The position numbers were made by a program, and so were the translations under genes. The notes beneath the pieces were generated by a model. The model made no database searches. It worked only from the letters and a program-made list of their open reading frames with translations, and was not told the DNA's origin. DNA of 64,000 bases, taken from positions 1-64,000 of the forward strand of contig URGP01000001.1 in assembly GCA_900547395.1 (NCBI GenBank), read 5' to 3'. Shown one piece after another: positions 19,583 through 28,602 of this stretch; position 1 is the first letter of the stretch, and the number at the start of each line of letters is the position of its first letter. This DNA comes from an uncultured Opitutales bacterium. Its GTDB lineage: Bacteria > Verrucomicrobiota > Verrucomicrobiia > Opitutales > Intestinicryptomonadaceae.

Positions 19583-20959
19583 TCAAGCGTATTGTTTGAA
19601 GTCGCCTTTTTTGAGGGAGGAAAGAGCCTTAAACATAAGCGCAAAGGATACGAAAAGCGTCATAAACTCCCCGGCAGGAACTGCCGCCCATATTCCGTCA
19701 ACTCCGAAGAAATACTGCAATGCAAAAACCGCTATAACGGTAAATGCAAATCCTTTCAAGAATGCGATTACAAGCGAAATCTTCGCGTTGCCGATTGCCG
19801 TAAAGTATGCCGAAGCCAAAATATTCAAGCCCTGCATCAAAAACGCAAAGCTGAAAATCTTTGCCCCGCCCTTTGCAAGCGCGATGACTTCCGCTTCCTT
19901 GTCGGAGAAAAACAAGCTTATTGCAAAATCATTGAAAAGAAAAATGAAAGCCCAAAACGCGATGCCAAGCAATCCCACCACCGCCGCCGCAAGCTTCAAC
20001 GCCCCGAACACGCGCTCCGAATTTTTCATTCCGTAATTATATGATATGATTGAGCGCATTCCGTCGGTAAGACCTATAAAAAACGCCGCCGCAACAAACG
20101 ACAAATAATTAACCGCCGTAAACGCCGCAACCCCCGCGCTTCCGAGGCTTTTCATCATAACATAGTTAAATATTATTATCATCAAGTTCACGGTGAGTTC
20201 CGACATTCCCTCGGACGAGCCGTTATAGAGCATCATAAGCGAAGTCTTCAAAGAAAATCCGCCCTTGAAAAGCGAAAGCGTCGAAGCCCGCTTAAAGAAT
20301 GTAGGAAGCGAAAACAAAAGCCCCGCCGCGCCGCCGAAAATCGTAGCGTACGCCGCCCCGACAAGCCCCATTTTCAAATACACGATGAAAAACAGGTCGG
20401 AAACAAGGTGCACCACAACCATCAAGACCATTATAAAGAAAGAAAACATGGGTCTGCCTTGCGCGCGGAAAGCCCCGCTTAAATAAAACACAAGCGACGT
20501 CATAGGCATCGATATTGCCGAAATTTTAAGATAGACGGAGCAATCCGAAAGCAGTTTTTCGTCCGCGCCCATAAACCGCGAAATTTCAACAGAAAAGAAA
20601 TAGGAAAAAACCGCCCACGATAGCGTTGCCGCAAGGGTAAGAACAAATCCCGAAAAAAACGCGCCGTTCGCCCCTGCGTAATCGCGCTCGCCAAGCCTCA
20701 ACCCCACGATGCACTGCGCCCCAACGTTCAAAACTATGCAAAACGACACGGTAAGCCCGAAAACCGGCAAAATCAAATTCATACTCGCCAATGCGTCTGC
20801 GCCGACAAAATTGCCGATTAACGCCCCGTTTATCAAAATCTGTATTCCGAAAAACAAAAGCGACATAATGCCGGGCACGGCAAACCTCACAAACAGAGGC
20901 AACATTGCTCCCTCTGCAAGCCGCCTTTCTCCCAGAGACATTGCCTGCGAATTTTGCAT
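19583..20959 (-). CDS. MATE family efflux transporter
   Basis: 458-residue inner-membrane protein with about 12 hydrophobic spans in two homologous halves, each starting with the family pattern (LFVRFAVPGIMSLLFFGIQILINGALIGNFVGADALASMNL and MMLYNGSSEGMSELTVNLMIIIFNYVMMKSLGSAGVAAF). These are MATE (MatE) features; the family exports organic cations or drugs in exchange for Na+ or H+. Substrate unknown. Alone in its transcript, downstream of the Sel1 gene on the other side of an 80-bp gap. Confidence 0.9.
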   Translation of the reverse strand: MQNSQAMSLGERRLAEGAMLPLFVRFAVPGIMSLLFFGIQILINGALIGNFVGADALASMNLILPVFGLTVSFCIVLNVGAQCIVGLRLGERDYAGANGAFFSGFVLTLAATLSWAVFSYFFSVEISRFMGADEKLLSDCSVYLKISAISMPMTSLVFYLSGAFRAQGRPMFSFFIMVLMVVVHLVSDLFFIVYLKMGLVGAAYATIFGGAAGLLFSLPTFFKRASTLSLFKGGFSLKTSLMMLYNGSSEGMSELTVNLMIIIFNYVMMKSLGSAGVAAFTAVNYLSFVAAAFFIGLTDGMRSIISYNYGMKNSERVFGALKLAAAVVGLLGIAFWAFIFLFNDFAISLFFSDKEAEVIALAKGGAKIFSFAFLMQGLNILASAYFTAIGNAKISLVIAFLKGFAFTVIAVFALQYFFGVDGIWAAVPAGEFMTLFVSFALMFKALSSLKKGDFKQYA

Positions 20960-21033
20960 AAGCCCCCCAAAGTGATGCCGTCAAAAATTAAGTCAACATA
21001 AAAATCTTTGCTGAAAGCCGACGGGAAAAACGC

Positions 21034-22436
21034 TTAAAAAGACGCCCCGAATTGAAGCCCCAAAACCATGCCCGACGGATATTGCCCCCCCGCAGTATGC
21101 ACGACATACTGCATGTCGGGCTGAACAAAGAAAAACCTGTTTACCTGCACCTTGTAATTCAACTCAATGACAAGCTCGTACGAGTTGCGCTCTGGCGTCC
21201 TCAATTTTTCCGAAAACTTTCCGTACGACACGCCCAAGCACAAAACATCGTCGGGGCGCGATTCAAACGGAGCGTTAAAGAGCGCCCCCGCCGTTATGAA
21301 AAGCGGCATGTAAGCCAAGTCTTCAGACGGGTCGTATTGCAGTGCGCCCCAAAGCACGACGCCGCGCAAGTCGCGGTAGGCGTCTTTATGCAAATCGCGC
21401 TTAATGACATTGCCTTTCGACCTGTCGGGGAAACCCAAATTAAGCACCATGTAGTCCGCCTGAAAATATAAAGACTGGTTGAAGTGCGAATGGCGCAAAG
21501 GGTTTGACAAGTGTTCGACGCTGTACCAATCGGCGACAAACCCCATAGAGACATTGCCCGGGGAACGCCCGGATGAGTCGTGGTTTATGTCCCATCCGAT
21601 TTCAAAATTGGCGTTCACTCCCAAGCCGTTAGTGAAAGAAAAATCCAATCCGTGCCTTGAATTTCTTTCCTGGGCATCGCTATTTATCTGATAGACGCCC
21701 GCCTTGAAATAAAGCCCGCTTGGCAAGTTAACCTGTCCCATCGCACCCCACACCGCCGACGGATAAGCGGAAAATTTTACCTGATTATAAACTCCCACGG
21801 GATTGCCGTCGATGGAATTTGACATGTAAAGCCAGTAAATCGGCTTTGTCATAAAATTGTCTCCCGCGGCAATCCGCCCGAATTTGAACATAAAACTTGC
21901 ACCGTCTTCCGAAGAACGGCTGTAAGTCAAATACATCGACTGCATTCTCAATGTCTGGCTGCCGTAATTTTGCTGCAATGAAAAAGTGTTCTTGAAATAG
22001 TCCCGCGTAAGCGAATCTCCAAAACGCCAAACCCATGTGTTAACAAACGACCAGCCCTTCAAAGCCTCCAAATTCGTAAGCTTGTACAAATCCACGCCGT
22101 ACCCCAAATTCACGGAACTTGAAATCGCCGCGCCCTGCCTGTCGCCGCCGTAAGGATTAGCCGCAAAATTGCCAAGATACGTAATAACGGGCACAATCCC
22201 GTATTTTTCAAGTTGGGACGAATCCCGAAGGCGTTTCCGAAAGCGTAAGGTCCGTTGAACCAATTTTCAAACTCTCCGCCCCCGACGCTCTGCGCGTCAT
22301 CATAATAAGAACCTATGTGCGAAACCGGAATTTCCTCTATAAAAATGTCTTCCACAAAAAATTCCCTATGCACGGCGTTTAAAAACTGAACCGCACACAA
22401 AATCGACATTGCGCACAAATATTTAAAAACTTTCAT
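21034..22436 (-). pseudogene. OprB-type carbohydrate porin, split by a frameshift
   Basis: Two frames make one porin. The first (from 22436) gives a signal peptide (MKVFKYLCAMSILCAVQFLNA) and the OprB start pattern WFNGPYAFGNAFGIR; the second (to 21034) continues QLEKYGIVPVITYLGNFAANPYGG and the whole beta-barrel, ending in the outer-membrane signature LGLQFGASF. The switch is at CGTCCCAACTTG (about 22216-22227): one extra C would restore GIRPQLEKYGI, which matches the family GxRxxLExxGI. Total about 465 residues, normal for OprB. In life it would pass sugars through the outer membrane. Either a recent null mutation, phase-variable C tract, or a sequencing error. Confidence 0.8.
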
Positions 22437-22493
22437 TTTCAGCGTTTTTTAGTTTTTACGACACCGGTTATATCGAAAAAAATCAATCCGCCA

Positions 22494-23396
22494 TTAGATT
22501 TTTTTTAGAGATTTCCCATATTTGAAAAATGCGTTTGCAACGCCATACCGCAAGGAAATCTGCGTATGCACCATAAAAGGAGATTTAAAATGCCTTAAAA
22601 CTTCCATAAGGCACAAAAACGCGGCAGGCAAAATGTCGCCCCTGTTTTGCGGAGTGCCGAATTTTTCGGAAAGCCCTTCCGCGCCAAGCTCGTCAGCCAA
22701 ATTCAGGCAAAATTTGAAGTCGTCCAAAGAAAGCTCGCGCTTTTCGCAAAATTCCCCGTTTCCCAAGATAAAACGCGCCGCGCTCAACGCTCCGCCTGCC
22801 ACGACAAGCTTAAAATCGCCTTTCGGAACGGATATTCTTTTTAAAAGCAAAGAGCATCTTTCTTTTAATCCCGCGCGGTTCAAAACCCCGTTTTCCGTAA
22901 AAGAATTTGTGAGGCGCACCGCGCCTATCGGGAGGCTGTCCATAGCTATGATTTTGGATTTTTCCCTGCTTACAAACTCCATGCTTCCGCCACCCAAGTC
23001 TCCGTAAACGACCGAGGAATCGGATGATATATTTAAGTAAGAGTCTCCCATGGCGCCTTCAAAAGAAAGCTCCGCCTCCTCTTTTCCAGAAAGCACCTTT
23101 ATTTCAATTCCCCTGCTTTTAAGCTCAGCCAAAACTTCTCCAGCGTTTTTCGACTCCCTCAGCGCGGAAGTCCCGAAACAGAAAACATCGAATTTTTCGC
23201 TGTTTTTCATCGAGCGTTTGCAAAGGGAGCTTACGGCGTCTTCAATTATCTTAACGGCGTCGGGCTTCAAACCTTCGGGCGACGATATTCTGCTATGCTC
23301 GGAGCGGTCGGCGATGGCGGCAACCTTTCCGCCCTTAAAATCGGCAAGAAGCGATTTTATGGAATTTGAGCCTATGTCTATGAACAGAGTTTCCAT
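22494..23396 (-). CDS. Ppx/GppA exopolyphosphatase family phosphatase
   Basis: I start at 23396 (METLFIDIGSNSIKSLLADF); 13 upstream codons are weak. About 300 residues of the ASKHA (actin/Hsp70-like) fold: phosphate-1 motif DIGSNSIKSLLAD at the N-terminus and phosphate-2 motif YGDLGGGSMEF near residue 133. Family members hydrolyse polyphosphate or pppGpp. It lacks the C-terminal HD domain of long Ppx proteins. Divergent from rpmH. Confidence 0.87.
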   Translation of the reverse strand: METLFIDIGSNSIKSLLADFKGGKVAAIADRSEHSRISSPEGLKPDAVKIIEDAVSSLCKRSMKNSEKFDVFCFGTSALRESKNAGEVLAELKSRGIEIKVLSGKEEAELSFEGAMGDSYLNISSDSSVVYGDLGGGSMEFVSREKSKIIAMDSLPIGAVRLTNSFTENGVLNRAGLKERCSLLLKRISVPKGDFKLVVAGGALSAARFILGNGEFCEKRELSLDDFKFCLNLADELGAEGLSEKFGTPQNRGDILPAAFLCLMEVLRHFKSPFMVHTQISLRYGVANAFFKYGKSLKKI

Positions 23397-23473
23397 TGGA
23401 GTTTTAATATTTGCACAAAAGCGGATTTCAAACAAGATTTTTCAAAGTTAAAAAAAAATTTTTCAAAAATAAG

Positions 23474-23499
23474 TTGACACATTCGCGAAAGTTTATTTT
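23474..23499 (+). promoter_or_regulatory. possible rpmH promoter
   Basis: A perfect TTGACA at 23474-23479 stands 60 bp before rpmH. The matching -10 is poor (AT-rich TATTTT at short spacing), so only the -35 element is convincing. Confidence 0.35.
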
Positions 23500-23539
23500 C
23501 TTTGCTTGCTTTAACTTTATTTATTTTAACAGAGACATC

Positions 23540-23677
23540 ATGAATCCTACATACAGCCCATCGAAATTGAAGAGAGTACGTCGCTGCGGTTTCCGCGCGC
23601 GCATGAGCACACGCGGCGGCAGAAGCGTCATAGCATCGCGCCGTCAAAAAGGCCGCAAACGCTTGGTCACAAAATAA
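23540..23677 (+). CDS. rpmH: 50S ribosomal protein L34
   Basis: 45-residue, very basic protein [20 protein letters not shown] followed by [20 protein letters not shown], the full L34 pattern (K-R-x-x-x-x-G-F-x-x-R-M-x-T-x-x-G-R-x-V-x-x-x-R-R-x-K-G-R). It binds 23S rRNA in the large subunit. First gene of the classical rpmH-rnpA-yidD-yidC run. No dnaA or DnaA-box cluster is beside it here; the divergent neighbour is a Ppx-like gene. Confidence 0.96.
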   Translation: MNPTYSPSKLKRVRRCGFRARMSTRGGRSVIASRRQKGRKRLVTK

Positions 23678-23704
23678 TATTTGTTTGGCAAAAGAAGGCA
23701 TGTA

Positions 23705-24064
23705 ATGCGCTTTACTTTTGAAAATAGAGTGCGTTTGCAAAAAGACTTCGATTATATAAAAGAAAATGGAGTGAAGGCGGATTGTTCCGCCTTTATTTTG
23801 TATATGGCGCGCCCCAAAGAGCCCCGTCCGCAATCGAGGCTCGGAGTTGTTGCGAGCAAAAGGGTCGGCAATTCGGTGGTTCGGCACAGGGCAAAGCGGG
23901 TGTTCCGCGAAGTTTTCAGAAATTCGCAAATTCCGATGCCGATTGACGCGCTGGTTTTCGTGCGCAGGGGGTTTTACAAGTTTGAGTTTGCCGCGCTGAA
24001 AGACAAGTTTGAACGTGCCGTTTTGGCATTCATAAAAAAGCAGACCGAAAATGAACGGAAATAA
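23705..24064 (+). CDS. rnpA: ribonuclease P protein component
   Basis: About 119 residues. I use the ATG at 23705 ([20 protein letters not shown]), which has AAGAAGG upstream; a TTG eight codons earlier is unlikely. It contains the RNR signature in [22 protein letters not shown], which binds the RNase P RNA and the 5' leader of pre-tRNA. Ends inside the start of yidD (14-bp overlap). Confidence 0.94.
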   Translation: MRFTFENRVRLQKDFDYIKENGVKADCSAFILYMARPKEPRPQSRLGVVASKRVGNSVVRHRAKRVFREVFRNSQIPMPIDALVFVRRGFYKFEFAALKDKFERAVLAFIKKQTENERK

Positions 24065-24383
24065 ACCGACAATTTTTGCAAAAATCTGCATTCTCTTTTT
24101 GAAATTTTACAAGGCTGTAATTTCGCCTATAATACATATTTTACCTGGCAGTGGCTGCCGCTTTCATCCAACCTGCTCGCAATACACTCTTGAAGCGGTA
24201 AAAAAATTCGGGGCGGCAAAAGGCTCCATTATGGGTTTTTGCCGAATTTTGCGTTGCAATCCGTTAAGCAAAGGCGGGCTTGACTATGTTCCCGAAAAAT
24301 TTTCGTGGAAAACCCTTTTCAAGCAAAATGAAACTCCGCCAAAAAACTGCGTTGACGAAAACCCGAAAAACCGCCATATTTAA
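24051..24383 (+). CDS. yidD: membrane protein insertion efficiency factor YidD
   Basis: 110 residues with the whole family core: an amphipathic/hydrophobic N-terminal helix ([20 protein letters not shown]), then [22 protein letters not shown] with its conserved cysteines, and [18 protein letters not shown]. It helps YidC-dependent insertion at the inner membrane. Overlaps rnpA and lies 24 bp before yidC. Confidence 0.94.
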   Translation: MNGNKPTIFAKICILFLKFYKAVISPIIHILPGSGCRFHPTCSQYTLEAVKKFGAAKGSIMGFCRILRCNPLSKGGLDYVPEKFSWKTLFKQNETPPKNCVDENPKNRHI

Positions 24384-24407
24384 ACCTTATTTTTTAATTA
24401 AACGACA

Positions 24408-26291
24408 ATGGACGTAAAAAACACATTTATAGGGCTTCTTTTCCTCGCCGCGGCGGGGTATGTGATGTACACGAGCGCAAATCAGCAAACTCAAATTCAA
24501 AGCGCGCAGGAATACACACAGGCAGTTTCCAAATCTGAAGCCGAAAATCCCGCGCGGGAAGTTGCAATGCCCGAAGTTTTGGCGGACGCAAAAGACAATT
24601 TCAATGAAGAAATTTCCGTGCTCGAAAACGAGTACATGAAAGTCTCCTTCACAAACAAGGGCGGCGCGATTAAGGAAATAAAGCTCCTAAAATATAAAGA
24701 ATCCCAAAATTCCAACGAGCCTTATGTCTTTAACGACACAAGCAAAACACTCGCAATGGGTCTTGCGTTCTCAGAAAGCCCAAACGGCGCGCCGATTCTC
24801 TTTGAAAAGGCGTTCAAGCTCTCAAAGCTGACAAAAAATTCCATCGTTTACGAATATTCTTCCGATAAGACGCAGATATACAGGGTTTACACGCTTGAAG
24901 AATCCGCCTCAAAGGGCTTTATCCCCTATGTAATAAACACAAACACCCATATTAAAAACATTTCGGATAAGACATTGCAAAGCCGCAAAGTCTTTGTGTC
25001 GCTTGGGATGGAAACTCCAAACGCGGGAGATATTTACGGCAATAACCTCGCATTCGGAGTTTATAACGGAGATGACACGGAATTTGCCTCTTCCTCTAAA
25101 TTCGTGGATTCAAGCGGATTTTTTGGAATAGGCGCATCTAAGGCTAAGTCGATTTCAAAAATCGAGCTTTCCGACACCGTTTGGGGGGCGATAAAAAACC
25201 AGTTCTTTACCACGATATTCACGCCTGAAATCAAAGGCGACGGCGGCATCGCCCTGCCCGTTTCAATAAATCCGGACGCGGAATCAAAGTACATGAAAAA
25301 CGGCTTGGCGGGCTTTATGGGCTTTAACCTTAAAGAAATAGAGCCTCAACAGAGCGTCGAACTTGCGGGAACTTTTTACGCAGGGCCCAAGGATCTTTCA
25401 AACCTCGTTGACTTGGGCAAAAACCAAGACTTGGTAATGGACTACGGCTGGGCGTCGTTCATAAGCAAGCCGCTTTCCATTTTGCTTTCGATGATAAATT
25501 CCGTCGTCGAAAAGATTTCGCCGAACTGGAGCTGGGGATGGGCGATTATCATATTGACCGTCATAGTCAGGGCGTGCCTCTGGCCGCTTACGGCTGTGCA
25601 AATACGCTCTTCCTTAAAGATGTCGAAATTGCAGCAGCCCCTTGCGGAAATCCGCAAGAAATACGCAAACGACCAGCAAAAGATGAGCCAGGAAACAATG
25701 AAGCTTTACAGCGAATACGGCATAAATCCGTTTGCGGGATGCCTGCCTCTTTTGATACAGCTTCCGATTTTCCTTGGGCTTTACTATATGTTGCAAAGCT
25801 CAAGCGGCATAAGGTTTGCGCATTTTCTCTGGATTCAGGACCTTTCTCTGCCCGACTACATTCCGGGATTTGAAACTGTTTTCGGATTATCGCTCCACCC
25901 TCTTCCGATAATAAACGCAATAATCACATACTTGCAAATGCAAATAACCCCGATGGCGACAGCCGAAAAGGGTCAGGCGCTCATGATAAAGCTTTTGCCG
26001 TTTATAATGCTTTTCTTCTTCTACAATTTCCAATCGGCATTGGTGTTGTACTGGACGATGCAAAGCTTAATCGGCGTTGTGCAGGCGATTGTGATAAACA
26101 AAAAAAGGGATTCTTTCGAGCTTACAAAGCGCGACGCAAGCAAGCCGACCTTCATGCAGAGGGTTGCGCAGGCGGCACAAGAAGAAGCAAAGCGCAGGGA
26201 AGCCCAGAGGGCTGAAATGCTGAAAGGCACAATGCACGATCCCCGCAAGAAAAACCCCGGCGGACGTTCAACTCCGTCCAAAAGAAAATAA
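24408..26291 (+). CDS. yidC: membrane protein insertase YidC
   Basis: 627 residues, Gram-negative type. One N-terminal membrane span (about 5-22), a large periplasmic beta-supersandwich domain (about 60-345), then the conserved five-span insertase core from about residue 375 (SWGWAIIILTVIVRACLWPLT, with the conserved arginine in VRACLWP) including KYANDQQKMSQETMKLYSEYGINPFAGCLPLLIQLP. A basic C-terminal tail (KRREAQRAEML...PKRK region) can contact ribosomes. It inserts membrane proteins alone or with SecYEG. Confidence 0.96.
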   Translation: MDVKNTFIGLLFLAAAGYVMYTSANQQTQIQSAQEYTQAVSKSEAENPAREVAMPEVLADAKDNFNEEISVLENEYMKVSFTNKGGAIKEIKLLKYKESQNSNEPYVFNDTSKTLAMGLAFSESPNGAPILFEKAFKLSKLTKNSIVYEYSSDKTQIYRVYTLEESASKGFIPYVINTNTHIKNISDKTLQSRKVFVSLGMETPNAGDIYGNNLAFGVYNGDDTEFASSSKFVDSSGFFGIGASKAKSISKIELSDTVWGAIKNQFFTTIFTPEIKGDGGIALPVSINPDAESKYMKNGLAGFMGFNLKEIEPQQSVELAGTFYAGPKDLSNLVDLGKNQDLVMDYGWASFISKPLSILLSMINSVVEKISPNWSWGWAIIILTVIVRACLWPLTAVQIRSSLKMSKLQQPLAEIRKKYANDQQKMSQETMKLYSEYGINPFAGCLPLLIQLPIFLGLYYMLQSSSGIRFAHFLWIQDLSLPDYIPGFETVFGLSLHPLPIINAIITYLQMQITPMATAEKGQALMIKLLPFIMLFFFYNFQSALVLYWTMQSLIGVVQAIVINKKRDSFELTKRDASKPTFMQRVAQAAQEEAKRREAQRAEMLKGTMHDPRKKNPGGRSTPSKRK

Positions 26292-26370
26292 TTGCAAACG
26301 AAGCAAAAAAACTCAAAATTTCAGACAATAATATTTTAAGCTTAAATAGCAAAAAAGAAAAGGATAGCAA

Positions 26371-27111
26371 ATGTCAGGACATAGCAAATGGGCTACAACA
26401 AAAAGACACAAAGCCGCAGTTGACGCAAAACGCGGCAAAATATTCAGCGCAATCAGCAAGGACTTGACGCTCGCGGCAAAGGCGGGCGGCGGAGACCCCG
26501 AAACAAATGCGCGCTTAAGAACCCTCCTCGCCAAGGCAAAAGCGGCGAATATGCCCGCCGACAACGTTGACAGGGCAATCAAAAAAGGCACGGGAGAATT
26601 GCCGGGCGTCTCTTATGAAGAAATCGTTTACGAAGGCTATGGTCCGGGCGGCATAGGCTTTATCGTTGAAGTCACAACCGACAACAAGAACAGGTCCGTA
26701 GCGGCAGTGCGCTCCACATTCACAAAGTTAGGCGGCAACCTCGCAACATCGGGCGCGCTCAGCTTCAACTTCACACGCAAGGGTCAGTTCATCATAAACG
26801 CCGAAAAGACATCGGAAGACGCCTTGATGGAACTCGTTTTGGACGCGGGAGCCGAAGACATCATAAACAACGAAGACCACTTTGAAGTCCTCTGCCCCAT
26901 TTCCGAATACGACGCGGTTTCGGCGGCATTGGAAAAAGCGGGCATTGAACCCGACGACTCAAACCTCGCATACATTCCCACAAACTTGGTTCCCGTCACA
27001 GACGCTGAAACCGCCCAAAAAGTCATCCGCCTTGAAGAAACTCTGGACGACTTGGAAGACGTGCAAAACGTCTATGCAAACTACGACATCGACGACTCTC
27101 TCTTGGGCTAA
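26371..27111 (+). CDS. YebC/PmpR family DNA-binding protein / translation factor
   Basis: 246 residues starting [20 protein letters not shown], the hallmark of this family, then [20 protein letters not shown] and [14 protein letters not shown] core segments. Members were described as transcription regulators, and more recently some as helping ribosomes through proline stretches. Full length. Between yidC and leuC on the same strand, with only 5 bp to leuC. Confidence 0.94.
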   Translation: MSGHSKWATTKRHKAAVDAKRGKIFSAISKDLTLAAKAGGGDPETNARLRTLLAKAKAANMPADNVDRAIKKGTGELPGVSYEEIVYEGYGPGGIGFIVEVTTDNKNRSVAAVRSTFTKLGGNLATSGALSFNFTRKGQFIINAEKTSEDALMELVLDAGAEDIINNEDHFEVLCPISEYDAVSAALEKAGIEPDDSNLAYIPTNLVPVTDAETAQKVIRLEETLDDLEDVQNVYANYDIDDSLLG

Positions 27112-27116
27112 AAGTT

Positions 27117-28511
27117 ATGGGAAAAACTCTTTTTGAAAAAGTTTGGCAAAAGCACGCCGTGCGCGAATTGCCCGACGGTTCAACCCAGCTTTTCGTCGGC
27201 ACGCACCTTTTGCACGAAGTGACAAGCCCGCAGGCCTTCGGAATGATGCGCACGTTGGGGCTTAAAGTCAAGTACCCGAATCGCACGTTCGCGACGGTTG
27301 ACCACATCATTCCAACCCACGACATATCGGAGCCTTACGCCGATCCGCGCGGATATGAAATGCTTACGGAACTCCGCAAGAACTGCCTTGAAAACGGCAT
27401 AACTTTCTTTGACGTTCCAACGGGCAAGCAGGGCGTAATCCATATCGTCCACCCCGAACAAGGCATTATCCACCCCGGAATGACGGTTGCCTGCGGAGAC
27501 AGCCACACCGCAACGCACGGCGCGTTCGGCGCAATCGCGTTCGGCATCGGCACAAGCCAGGTCAGAAACGTTTTGGCTACGCAGACTCTCGCTTTCAAAA
27601 AGCTGAAAGTGCGCCGCATAAACGTAAACGGCAAACTTCCAAGAGGAGTTTATCCCAAAGACGTCGCCCTCCACATTATTCGCAAACTCGGAGTAAACGG
27701 CGGATTAGGCTACGCCTACGAATTTGGCGGCGAAGTCTTTGACAATATGAGCATGGAAGGCAGAATGACTGTCTGCAACATGGCAATCGAAGGCGGCGCG
27801 CGCGTCGGATACATCAATCCCGACGAAACGACTTTCAACTATTTGAAAGGTCGCCCCTACGCCCCGAAAGCGGAAGAATGGGACAAAGCTGTCGAATATT
27901 GGAAGACTATCGCAAGCGACGCCGACGCGGTCTATGACGATGTTCAAAACTTCAACGGCGAAGACATCGAGCCGACCGTTACATGGGGCGTCAACCCATC
28001 CCAGGCAATATTTATCGGCGAAAACATTCCCGACCCCGAAACCATTGCCGACGAAACCCAGAAAAAGGACGCAAAAGACGCCTTGGCTTACATGAAGTTT
28101 AAGGCGGGAACTCCCATTGCGGGAACTCCGATAAACGTCGTTTTCATAGGTTCTTGCACAAACGGCAGGCTTTCGGACTTTGAGGAAGCCGCGGCTTTCT
28201 TGAAGGGCAAAAAAGTTGCAAAAGGGGTAAGGGCGATTGCAGTCCCCGGCTCACAAATCGTCGAAAGAATTGCGATTGAAAAGGGTTTGGACAAAGTATT
28301 CAAAGACGCGGGGTTTGAATGGAGGCACGCGGGATGCTCAATGTGCCTTGCGATGAATCCTGACAAACTCGTTGGCGACGAACTTTGCGCTTCGACTTCA
28401 AACCGCAATTTCAAAGGCAGGCAGGGAAGCCCGACGGGCAGAACAATGCTCATGAGCCCTGTAATGGCGGCGGCGGCGGCAGTCGCGGGCAAAGTCGTGG
28501 ATTGCAGATAA
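27117..28511 (+). CDS. leuC: 3-isopropylmalate dehydratase large subunit
   Basis: 464-residue aconitase-superfamily protein of leucine synthesis (2-isopropylmalate to 3-isopropylmalate). The 4Fe-4S cysteines are visible in [15 protein letters not shown] (near residue 345) and in [13 protein letters not shown] (near 405-409). Other motifs: [24 protein letters not shown] and [18 protein letters not shown]. The partner leuD is not adjacent; the next gene is smc, so the small subunit must be elsewhere. Confidence 0.95.
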   Translation: MGKTLFEKVWQKHAVRELPDGSTQLFVGTHLLHEVTSPQAFGMMRTLGLKVKYPNRTFATVDHIIPTHDISEPYADPRGYEMLTELRKNCLENGITFFDVPTGKQGVIHIVHPEQGIIHPGMTVACGDSHTATHGAFGAIAFGIGTSQVRNVLATQTLAFKKLKVRRINVNGKLPRGVYPKDVALHIIRKLGVNGGLGYAYEFGGEVFDNMSMEGRMTVCNMAIEGGARVGYINPDETTFNYLKGRPYAPKAEEWDKAVEYWKTIASDADAVYDDVQNFNGEDIEPTVTWGVNPSQAIFIGENIPDPETIADETQKKDAKDALAYMKFKAGTPIAGTPINVVFIGSCTNGRLSDFEEAAAFLKGKKVAKGVRAIAVPGSQIVERIAIEKGLDKVFKDAGFEWRHAGCSMCLAMNPDKLVGDELCASTSNRNFKGRQGSPTGRTMLMSPVMAAAAAVAGKVVDCR

Positions 28512-28535
28512 GATTTATTAAATCTTTTTTTTAGG

Positions 28536-28572
28536 AAATTGCAGACAGCCCAATCGGGCTGTCGCGCAATTT
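28536..28572. terminator. hairpin between leuC and smc
   Basis: GACAGCCC / GGGCTGTC (28544-28563) extended by AAATTGC / GCAATTT flanks. There is no T run after it on the forward strand, so it may be an RNA-stabilising or attenuating structure rather than a full terminator. Confidence 0.5.
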
Positions 28573-28602
28573 ACGGCGAACGGCAAAAAATAAAATTTCG
28601 CG

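Noticed and set aside
23400..23540. replication origin next to rpmH
   Set aside because: The rpmH-rnpA-yidC run is often near oriC, but I see no dnaA gene and no cluster of TTATCCACA-like boxes.
28536..28572. leuD or a leader peptide between leuC and smc
   Set aside because: The 90-bp gap holds only a hairpin; no coding frame fits.
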